A stretch of 64,000 nt of DNA from DATKNA01 sp963786765. Its GTDB lineage: Bacteria; Actinomycetota; Actinomycetes; Actinomycetales; Kineosporiaceae. Both the position numbers and the translations under genes were made by a program. This document shows, in pieces, positions 45,883 through 53,131 of this stretch (position 1 is its first letter; every line of letters begins with the position of its first letter). The notes beneath the pieces were generated by a model that had not been told where the DNA came from, ran no database searches, and worked only from the letters and a program-made list of their open reading frames with translations. Location of the stretch: assembly GCA_963786765.1 (NCBI GenBank), contig CAWBAJ010000028.1, positions 124,001 to 188,000 on the forward strand. The letters are read 5' to 3'.

Positions 45883-47532
45883 ATGCACAGATCCAGCCGC
45901 ATGCGGCTGCTCGCCGCCATCGGGATAGCCGCCACCGCGAGTGGCGCCTTCTTCGCGGCGGCGGCGCCGGCCGGAGCCGGACCGAAGGCGCGCCCGCTCG
46001 ACCGCGAGGCACTCGCGAAGGCGCTCCTGGCGCACCACAGCCAGTACATCTCGGCGCAGACGCAACGCATGATCGCTCATGTCGCCGGTCTCGACCAGTT
46101 CGGCCCGGTCGCCGACGACGAAGCGGACGCGGGGCAGGCGAACGCGAGCGCGACGGCTGCGTCGCCGATCAACGGCTCCGGTGCCCACCGGCTGAAGCTG
46201 AAGAACGTGCGGGTGAACAACCCGGCCGCGGACCGGTACCAGATCGACCAGACCACTCAGAGCGAGACGAGCCTCGCGGTGCATGGCTCGAAGATCGCCG
46301 TCGGCTTCAACGACTCCCAGCACACCCTGCTGGCCTTCACCGCAGCGACCGATCTCCAGGGCTACGGGTACTCCACCAATGGCGGCAGGTCCTTCGTCGA
46401 CGGCGGCGTCCTCCCCAACCCGGCCGGCTTCATCAACGTCAGCGACCCCTGGCTGGCCTCCGACCGCGGCGGTCGCTTCTACTTCTCGACCCTCACCGAG
46501 AACGGGGCCACGGGCAACGGCGAGGTCGGCGTCGCGCTCTCGGGCAATGGCGGCAGGAGCTGGGCTCCCCCGCGCATCGTCTCGCCGAACAACGATGCCC
46601 TCTTCTACATCGGTGACCGCGACTCGATGACGGCCGGCCCGAGCGGCCGGGGCAGCACGACGGACAACGTGTACGTCACGTGGGACGACTTCGTCTTCGA
46701 CCCGACGACGAACACCCAGTACACAGGCCTGCCCATCGCTCGCTCGACGAACCGCGGCGCCACCTGGAGCCTGCACTACCTCGACAAGAACGTGCTCGAC
46801 CCGTCGGGTTGCTCGAGCCAGCAGTACTTCGGCGCCCAGCCGGTGGTGGACCCCACGGACGGCCGGCTCTACGTGATCAGTGAGAAGATCACCTTCGACG
46901 ACCCCCAGTGCGTGGGCACGGCGCCCGTCATCAGTCAGGTGATCTTCACGAGCACGAACGGTGGCGCCAGCTTCACCGGTCCCGTCACCGTCGCTCCGGT
47001 GACGCCCTCACTGACGGTCTCCCTCGGCGCCGGGAAGCTCGTCCGGACCGCGGAGTTCCCGACCATGGCGATCTACAGGGGCAAGCTGTATCTCGCCTGG
47101 CAGGACGGCACCGGCGGGGTCAACCACATCAGGCTCGTCACGTCCGCCGACCGCGGCGCGACGTGGAGCGCCCCCAAGGTCCTGACGACCGGCCTGGCAG
47201 AGTTCCAGCCAGCGCTCACCGCTGAGAGCAAGGGCCTGCACCTGGCCTTCTACCAGAAGAACCCGGGGAACACGGTCGACGTCGTCCTGTCCGACTCCAC
47301 CAACGCAACATCCTGGAAGAGCGGCAAGGTGACCTCGGTGTCGTTCCCCGGCGTGCTCACGACACCGCCGTTCGACCCGATCATCGCCCCTGGCTACATG
47401 GGTGACTACATCGCCAACGTCACCGACGGCAAGCGGACGTATCTGGCGTGGGGCGACAACCGCGACGTGGTGAAGAACTTCCTCTGGCCGACCGGCAGGC
47501 ACGACCCGGACGTCTTCTTCGCGAAGCGCTGA
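45883..47532 (+). CDS. Secreted BNR/Asp-box repeat protein (sialidase-like propeller)
   Basis: 549 residues. Signal peptide residues 1-32 (MRLLAAIGIAATASGAFFAA then AAPAGAG). A propeller follows with five Asp-box repeats: STNGGRSF, SGNGGRSW, STNRGATW, STNGGASF and SADRGATW. The sialidase catalytic arginine triad and Tyr/Glu pair cannot be placed, so it may be a non-catalytic adhesin or a different glycan-active protein. AAGGGGGACGAA precedes the ATG. A strong terminator follows at 47541-47577. The next gene encodes a secreted copper radical oxidase; both are secreted propellers and may target related polymers. Confidence 0.8.
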   Translation: MHRSSRMRLLAAIGIAATASGAFFAAAAPAGAGPKARPLDREALAKALLAHHSQYISAQTQRMIAHVAGLDQFGPVADDEADAGQANASATAASPINGSGAHRLKLKNVRVNNPAADRYQIDQTTQSETSLAVHGSKIAVGFNDSQHTLLAFTAATDLQGYGYSTNGGRSFVDGGVLPNPAGFINVSDPWLASDRGGRFYFSTLTENGATGNGEVGVALSGNGGRSWAPPRIVSPNNDALFYIGDRDSMTAGPSGRGSTTDNVYVTWDDFVFDPTTNTQYTGLPIARSTNRGATWSLHYLDKNVLDPSGCSSQQYFGAQPVVDPTDGRLYVISEKITFDDPQCVGTAPVISQVIFTSTNGGASFTGPVTVAPVTPSLTVSLGAGKLVRTAEFPTMAIYRGKLYLAWQDGTGGVNHIRLVTSADRGATWSAPKVLTTGLAEFQPALTAESKGLHLAFYQKNPGNTVDVVLSDSTNATSWKSGKVTSVSFPGVLTTPPFDPIIAPGYMGDYIANVTDGKRTYLAWGDNRDVVKNFLWPTGRHDPDVFFAKR

Positions 47533-47540
47533 ACCTCTCG

Positions 47541-47577
47541 GAAGGCGCCCGGCCGACGACCACGGCCGGGCGCCTTC
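47541..47577 (+). terminator. Hairpin terminator of the BNR gene
   Basis: GAAGGCGCCCGGCC (47541-47554) pairs perfectly with GGCCGGGCGCCTTC (47564-47577) across a 9-nt loop, 8 nt after the stop codon. Confidence 0.85.
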
Positions 47578-47904
47578 TCGATCGAGATGGAGTTCGGAGC
47601 CACAGGAGTGTCCGGCCAGTGCAGGCGCCGCGCCGCCCATCGCCCATCGCCATCGCCTGGAAGGAGCGGGCAGCGCGACGACGCTCCGTGGAGATGACAT
47701 CTACAGCTTGACCGCACACGATAATTACTCACTGAGTACGACTGACTTCGCAGCGTGTCAGCGAGAATCATGCTGACACTCGACAGACGAACGATCCCGA
47801 AGCTCGGCCTCGCGGAGCTCTATTCCTCAGGGGACACGACAGCTACGCTGTCGGTCACTCGGGCCTCCTCTCGTTGGACAGAGAATCCCCTTTGAGGAGC
47901 GGTT
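47578..47904. other. 327-bp upstream region of the second oxidase gene, with an 8-bp dyad
   Basis: No gene is seen. The stretch from about 47700 is AT-richer than its surroundings and holds GTGTCAGC (47755-47762) and GCTGACAC (47772-47779), a perfect inverted repeat with a 9-nt spacer that suits a dimeric repressor. The promoter of the gene at 47905 should be here. Confidence 0.45.
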
Positions 47905-50112
47905 ATGCCGCGCACGCGTCGCAGGTTCGAGCAAGACTTTCGCGATAACGGCGTCCGGCGCGCCTCGGCTCAGGGATTGTCGATGAGCCGCTCCGCCTTC
48001 CTTCGGAAGGCGCTGCATCGGCGAGCCCTGTGGTGGCCACTCGTCCTTGCCGTCTCTTCACTGGGTTTCGCCGCCGGCCCGCCGTTCGCTCTGGCTGCCA
48101 CCCAACCCGTGCCGGCCCAGCAGCAGCAGTCAGCTGACGACGGCCATGAGCACGCCGCCGAGGACCTCGCCGGGACCTCCATCGATCAGATCGAGCGCCA
48201 GACCGCCGTCAACGCCGACCGCATCTTCCACGAGACGGGGCGCAGGCCCGGCGCTGCCGAATACGGCGCCTCGGCCAGGGCCCTCAGCTCCGATCCGGGC
48301 ACGTCCGGGCGATGGGGCCCGGTTCTCGGCACCCAAGTCGTACCGGTGTTCCAGGCAGTCCTGCCCAGCGGGAAGGTTCTGATCTGGGACTCCGTCGGCG
48401 ACAACGCAGCTGAGACCTACACCAACCACACCTTCACCCGCGCCATGGTCTGGAACCCTGCCGACAACACCTACAAGCGTGTCGATGTGCAAGGGTCCAA
48501 CATCTTCTGCTCCGGATTCACTCATCTGCAGAACGGGAACGTACTGGTAGCAGGCGGCAACAAGAACTCGTCATTGGCGGGCATCGTCCAGACCCATATC
48601 TTCGACTGGAAGACCGAGACGTGGTCGCGAGGTCCCGACATGGCCGCCGGCCGGTGGTACCCGGCCGTGACCGAAATGGCCAACGGCGAGGCCACCGTCG
48701 TCGGTGGCGGCCCGTCCACCGATGAGGTGTACCAGACCAACGGTTCGATCCGTCAGCTGACCAATGCCACCACCAACACCTATGACGGCCGGGCGTACCC
48801 CTTCATGAACTCACGGCCCGACACTCAGCTCGGTCTGTACGGCCCGTATGACCTGCTGAACACTCTGGTGATCTCCGGCAACGGCGCGCTCACCGGTAGC
48901 GGTACCCGTGACGGCACGATGCGCGATTACGGCAGCTTTGCCACCTACGACATCGGCAAGACCCTCGTCGCGGGCGGCGGAAACCTCAGCGAGGACGGCC
49001 TGGCCAACGTCCCGACGAGAACCGCTGTCGTTCTCAACACGAATAACGGATCGGTCCCGTCGGTCACGCCGACGGGTTCTCTCAACACCCGGCGCCGCCA
49101 ATTCAACACCACCATTCTGGCCGACGGTTCGGTCCTGGCCACGGGCGGGGAGACCAGCGCGGCCACATCGGGCCTCGTCGATCTCGACCATGCGGCGACC
49201 GCCGCAGAACGCTGGGATCCCGCGACGGGCAGATGGATGACCTTGGCCAGCGCCTCCCGTATCCGGCAGTACCACTCCACCGCGACTCTGCTTCCCGACG
49301 GGCGGGTGCTCACCGGCGGTGGCGGCGTCTGTGGCGTCTGCATGAACGTCGGGTACCTCGAAAAGAACGTCGAGTACTTCACGCCGCCCTACCTCTATGC
49401 CAAGGACGGCAGCGGCCACCTCGCCTCGCGCCCCGTCATCTCGGGCGCGCCGACCAGCATCGGCATCAATGCGCACTTCACGATCACCTCTGGTCAAGCC
49501 GCCACCGTCAAGAAGGTGGGACTCGTCGGGCTGAGCAGCGTCACCCACGACGTGGATCCGGGTCAGCGCTACATCCCGCTCAAGTTCACGACCACAGGTA
49601 CGACGCTCACCGTCACCGGACCGCCCAGCGGCGGCGCGGCGCCTCCGGGCTACTACATGCTGTTCATCACCGACTCGTCCGGGGTGCCGTCGGTCGCCAG
49701 GATGGTCCAGGTGGCCAAGGGGCCGACGCCCTTGATGAGCCCGGTCAAGAACAGTGCGGCCGCGCGTTGCGTCGACGTGCCCCGGTCCAACCTCGCCAGT
49801 CGTACCTATCTGCAGGTGTACACCTGCAACAACACCAAGGCTCAAGCCCTCACACGCTTCCCGGCGGACACTTCGGTGCGCGTGCTCGGGAACTGTTTGG
49901 ACGTGCCGTCGCGACACTTCGTAGCCGGCCAGAGGATCTGGGCATATACGTGTAACGGCACGATTGCGCAGACCTGGGCGTTCACCACGGCCGGCACCAT
50001 CCACCCGACCGCCGCGAGCAGCCTGTGCCTGGCTGCGTCGGGCAGGACCAATGGCGCCTCGATTGCGCTGGCCAAATGTAGCGGCAGCAGCGCCCAGAAG
50101 TGGACCTGGTAA
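47905..50112 (+). CDS. GlxA-like secreted copper radical oxidase with C-terminal ricin-type lectin domain
   Basis: 735 residues, intact. A long N-terminus precedes a signal/anchor at about residues 42-66 (WWPLVLAVSSLGFAAGPPFA). The kelch propeller and DUF1929 domain hold the copper-site residues: Cys in NIFCSGF and Tyr in GRWYPAV for the thioether radical, Tyr-His in RQYHSTATLLPDGRV and His in SVTHDVDPGQRY. From about residue 615 a ricin B-like beta-trefoil (RCVDVP, NCLDVPSRH, LCLAASGRTNG, QKWTW) should bind sugar. GAGGAG lies 8 nt before the ATG. Probably oxidises a primary alcohol on a glycan and releases H2O2. A hairpin terminator follows. Confidence 0.87.
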   Translation: MPRTRRRFEQDFRDNGVRRASAQGLSMSRSAFLRKALHRRALWWPLVLAVSSLGFAAGPPFALAATQPVPAQQQQSADDGHEHAAEDLAGTSIDQIERQTAVNADRIFHETGRRPGAAEYGASARALSSDPGTSGRWGPVLGTQVVPVFQAVLPSGKVLIWDSVGDNAAETYTNHTFTRAMVWNPADNTYKRVDVQGSNIFCSGFTHLQNGNVLVAGGNKNSSLAGIVQTHIFDWKTETWSRGPDMAAGRWYPAVTEMANGEATVVGGGPSTDEVYQTNGSIRQLTNATTNTYDGRAYPFMNSRPDTQLGLYGPYDLLNTLVISGNGALTGSGTRDGTMRDYGSFATYDIGKTLVAGGGNLSEDGLANVPTRTAVVLNTNNGSVPSVTPTGSLNTRRRQFNTTILADGSVLATGGETSAATSGLVDLDHAATAAERWDPATGRWMTLASASRIRQYHSTATLLPDGRVLTGGGGVCGVCMNVGYLEKNVEYFTPPYLYAKDGSGHLASRPVISGAPTSIGINAHFTITSGQAATVKKVGLVGLSSVTHDVDPGQRYIPLKFTTTGTTLTVTGPPSGGAAPPGYYMLFITDSSGVPSVARMVQVAKGPTPLMSPVKNSAAARCVDVPRSNLASRTYLQVYTCNNTKAQALTRFPADTSVRVLGNCLDVPSRHFVAGQRIWAYTCNGTIAQTWAFTTAGTIHPTAASSLCLAASGRTNGASIALAKCSGSSAQKWTW

Positions 50113-50134
50113 CGACACGAGAACCCGGACCGCC

Positions 50135-50162
50135 GAGGCGACGACCTGGTCGGCGTCGCCTC
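50135..50162 (+). terminator. Hairpin terminator of the second oxidase gene
   Basis: GAGGCGACG (50135-50143) pairs perfectly with CGTCGCCTC (50154-50162), loop 10 nt, 23 nt after the stop. Confidence 0.65.
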
Positions 50163-50269
50163 TGCCACGTCGAGATCGGCGCCCGGTTACGGGCGTTCGC
50201 CGCCGTCCCCCATCGGCTCCCTGTCGAGCCGCCCGGCGCGGCGCTCGCGCCAACGCCGGACTCCCACAG

Positions 50270-50659
50270 ACCTTCATCGCCCGCCGCCCCATCCGGGCCC
50301 TGAAGGACAAGATCCGTGCCCTCACCCACAGGACATCGCAGCAGCACCCCCGGGCCGTGCTGATCCGGCTCAACCAGATCATGCGCGGCTGGTCGAACTA
50401 CTTCCGGCACGCCGTCTGCAAACACACCATGGCCACCCTGGAGCGGTTCACCTGGTCCAGAGTCATCCGCTGGTGGCGCAAGCAGCACCGCTGGAGGTGG
50501 AAAGACGTCCGCCGACGCCTGACCAGCAGCACCGGCCGATGGTCCAGGCCATCAGTGGACGGGATCGAACTGTTCAACCTCGCCACGGTACCGATCACCC
50601 GATACCGATACCGAGGCGTCAAGATCCCCAACCCCTGGGTCCCGCTCAACCACACCTGA
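50270..50659 (+). pseudogene. 3' remnant of a group II intron reverse transcriptase/maturase
   Basis: About 128 codons resemble only the C-terminal maturase (GIIM, domain X) part: LKDKIRALTHRTSQQHPRAV, LIRLNQIMRGWSNYFRHAV, FTWSRVIRWWRKQHRWRW and YRGVKIPNPWVPLNHT at the end. The reverse-transcriptase palm with YADD is absent; upstream sequence is the terminator of the oxidase gene, so the intron lost its 5' part. Domain V of the intron RNA follows 16 nt later in the expected place. Confidence 0.85.
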
Positions 50660-50675
50660 CGACAGACACCGTGGA

Positions 50676-50773
50676 GAGCCCGCTGCCGGGAGACCGGCAC
50701 GGCGGGTTCGGCGAGCGGCCTGGGGAAACGGACCGAGAGCAATCCCGGCACCGCGCCCCAGGCCGACTCAACC
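50676..50773 (+). ncRNA. Group II intron domains V and VI (3' end of the intron)
   Basis: Domain V is the 34-nt hairpin at 50676-50709: GAGCCCGCTGCCGG, loop GAGA, then the returning strand ending GGCGGGTTC, with the AGC catalytic triad start and GUUC-type end. Domain VI follows with stem GGCCTGGGG/CCCCAGGCC and ends near GACTCAACC. The 66 bp from 50708 are repeated after the inserted IS element. Confidence 0.85.
50708..50773 (+). repeat. 66-bp direct repeat, left copy (target duplication of the IS)
   Basis: Identical, base for base, to 52462-52527. It covers intron domain VI. The two copies exactly abut the IS terminal inverted repeats, so they are read as an unusually long target-site duplication. 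Confidence 0.85.
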
Positions 50774-52461
50774 CTGACTTGTGACATGGGTCGCGCCCGT
50801 TGTCTCTGATCATGGGTTGAGCTGGGGACTTGTGAGTGAACGGGTCGGGATCTGCGCACTAGCCGGAGCTCTAGGGTGTCCGGTGTGTCCCCGTACGTGC
50901 GGACGGTGAAGACGTCCTCGGGTGCGACGGCGGTGCAGATCGTGCACTCGTCGCGGCGTGGGTCGCGGGACATCGAGCACATCGGCTCCGGGCACGACGA
51001 CGTCGAGGTGGAGCTGCTGAAGGCGGTTGCGCGGCAGCGCCTGGCGGCCGGCCAGGACGAGCTGGACCTGGGCCTGAACCGCACGACCCGCCGCTCTGGC
51101 GAGGCGCTGGCGCCTCGCCCCCGAGCGCGGTTGCCGATCACGTCCACGCGGATGGCGCACCTGTGGGATGGGCTCGCGCACGCCTACGACGTGCTCGGCT
51201 TCGCGGCCGCGGCGGGCGGGGACGAGGTGTTCCGGCAGCTGGTCCTGGCCCGGATCATCGAGCCGACCAGCAAGCTGGACAGCGCTCGAGTTCTGGAGGA
51301 GGTCGGCGGCATCGACCCGCCGTCGTATCGGACCCTGCTGCGCCGGCTGCCGGTCTACGCCAAGGACTCCTGGCGGCAGCAGATCGCCGCGGCCTGCGCC
51401 GCCCGGGTCGGCCTGGGCCCGGCCAGCCTGGTCCTCTACGACGTCTCCACGCTGTACTTCGAGACCGACGCCGGCGACGGGTTCCGCGAGCCCGGGTTCT
51501 CCAAGGAACGCCGCCTGGAACCGCAGATCACGATCGGGCTGCTCACGGATGCGTCCGGGTTCCCGCTGATGGTCAACGCGTTCGAGGGGAACAAGGCCGA
51601 GACCACCACCCTGGTCCCGACCGTGCAGGCGTTCATGGCCGCTCACCGGCTGCCGGACGTGACCATCGTGGCAGACGCCGGGATGGTCTCGGCCGCTAAT
51701 CGGAAGGCCATCGAGGACGCCGGGCTGTCGTTCATCCTGGGCGCCCGGATCCCCGACCTTCCCTACGTGGTGAAGACCTGGCGCAAGAACCACCCCGACG
51801 CCGAGATCCCGGACGGACACATCTTCACCCAGCCCTGGCCCGCCAGCGCCACCGACAAGCGCCGTGACCAGGTCATCTACTACCAATACCGGTCCGACCG
51901 GGCCCGCCGCACCCTGCGCGGAATCGACGAGCAGATCACCAAGGCGGAGAAGGCCGTCGCCGGCAAGACGGCCGTGAAGCGGAACAGGTTCGTCCAGCTG
52001 TCCGGCGGCACCCGCAGCGTCAACCGCGCACTTGAGGCCAAGACCCGAGAGCTGGCCGGGCTGAAGGGCTACGTCACCAACCTGCAGGCCTGCCCAGACG
52101 GCACGCCGGTCACCGCCGAGTTCGTCATCGACGCCTACCACCAGCTCTTCCAAATCGAGAAGAGCTTTCGGATGTCCAAGCACGACCTGCAGGCCCGACC
52201 GATCTACCACCACCAGCGGGCCTCCATCGAAGCCCACCTGACCATCGTGTTCACCGCCCTGGCGGTCAGCCGCTGGATCGAGGACACCACCGCCTGGTCG
52301 ATCAAGAAGTTCGTCAAGACCGCACGCCGCTTCCGCACCGTCGAGATCCAAGCCGGCCCCCACACCATCAGCGCCGAAGACCCCATCCCCGACGACCTGG
52401 CCGACGCCCTCGAACGAATCCACCGCTCAACCGCTACGCACTAGCCCTGTCACAAGTCGGG
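50774..52461 (+). mobile_element. IS1634-family insertion sequence, complete
   Basis: About 1688 bp. Left end CTGACTTGTGACA and right end TGTCACAAGTCGGG form terminal inverted repeats with one mismatch over 13-14 bp. One transposase gene fills it. It is flanked by 66-bp direct repeats. IS1634 of Mycoplasma mycoides is the founding case of an element that makes long, variable target duplications, which agrees with what is seen. Both ends and the gene look intact, so it may be active. Confidence 0.88.
50876..52444 (+). CDS. IS1634-family DDE transposase
   Basis: 522 residues, intact. The catalytic Asp are placed in SLVLYDVSTLYFETD and VTIVADAGMVSAANRKAI, and the Glu in DAYHQLFQIEKSFRMSKHDL, which is the IS4-like Y-(2)-R/E-(6)-K pattern with the family block ARPIYHHQRASIEAHLTIVF. 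GNKAETTTLVPTVQAF is another family block. It cuts and pastes its element. The stop lies 17 nt before the right inverted repeat. Codon use resembles the host. Confidence 0.92.
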   Translation: MSGVSPYVRTVKTSSGATAVQIVHSSRRGSRDIEHIGSGHDDVEVELLKAVARQRLAAGQDELDLGLNRTTRRSGEALAPRPRARLPITSTRMAHLWDGLAHAYDVLGFAAAAGGDEVFRQLVLARIIEPTSKLDSARVLEEVGGIDPPSYRTLLRRLPVYAKDSWRQQIAAACAARVGLGPASLVLYDVSTLYFETDAGDGFREPGFSKERRLEPQITIGLLTDASGFPLMVNAFEGNKAETTTLVPTVQAFMAAHRLPDVTIVADAGMVSAANRKAIEDAGLSFILGARIPDLPYVVKTWRKNHPDAEIPDGHIFTQPWPASATDKRRDQVIYYQYRSDRARRTLRGIDEQITKAEKAVAGKTAVKRNRFVQLSGGTRSVNRALEAKTRELAGLKGYVTNLQACPDGTPVTAEFVIDAYHQLFQIEKSFRMSKHDLQARPIYHHQRASIEAHLTIVFTALAVSRWIEDTTAWSIKKFVKTARRFRTVEIQAGPHTISAEDPIPDDLADALERIHRSTATH

Positions 52462-52527
52462 TCGGCGAGCGGCCTGGGGAAACGGACCGAGAGCAATCCC
52501 GGCACCGCGCCCCAGGCCGACTCAACC
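52462..52527 (+). repeat. 66-bp direct repeat, right copy
   Basis: Second copy of 50708-50773, identical throughout. It ends at the original intron 3' boundary, after which flanking host sequence resumes with AGAAGGCG. Confidence 0.85.
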
Positions 52528-52651
52528 AGAAGGCGCTCAGCCGCAGCAAGGCATCCTCACGTTCCTCGACCAGTCTCAGCGACCGGGAGACAAGGACAGT
52601 GCCCGCCTCCGCCGGGCCGTGGTAGCTCACAATCACCGCAGCCTGACGCAC
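52528..52651 (-). pseudogene. Possible 5' fragment of a gene interrupted by the intron
   Basis: A minus-strand frame from GTG 52651 codes about 41 residues (RQAAVIVSYHGPAEAG and VLVSRSLRLVEEREDALL) before running into intron domain VI. The residue pattern looks protein-like, but I recognise no family, and the rest of the gene is not found on the far side of the intron-IS block. Weak call. Confidence 0.25.
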
Positions 52652-53131
52652 TCCTACTCGTGGGGCTAGCTAGTTGCGGTCGAGACGGTCTCTGCCGTCC
52701 TTGTCTGGCGTGACCTGGCCGCCGTCCCGAAGACCGAGTCAGGGGCAGGAAGGGCGTCTGGCGTGTCTTCATCTCGATCAACCCCGGCAACTCGCTCGTC
52801 TACTGGGCCTTCGGGCGGCGTTGAACCCCTGGGCTCGCCTCGCGCAGCGTAGGTCGGGGCGGACTACCGTGGAGGCGGTTCTGTGCCGACGTGCTGCCGC
52901 TGCTGGACTGAGCTCTTGACAGGCCGACGGTGTAGAGCACCTCCGGGCGACCAGGAGTTCTTCGACTTCGGATCACGACGTGCCGTCACCAACCCGTAGA
53001 CCCAGGACGTCCCTGGTCGTGAGCGCGGAGAGCAGTTGCGGGCGTAGATCTCGGTGGGCTTGTGGGCAGTCTCGTCGGGCCTGCAAGATGAGCGAGGCAC
53101 CTGGCGCCCCGCAGGTGACGAGAGGATGCTC
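52652..53131. other. 480-bp region between the intron-IS block and the phosphatase gene
   Basis: No supported gene. Open frames on both strands here are short and lack domain-like sequence. The promoter of the phosphatase gene should be near its end. Composition is somewhat less GC-rich than the flanking genes, in keeping with a decayed region. Confidence 0.4.
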
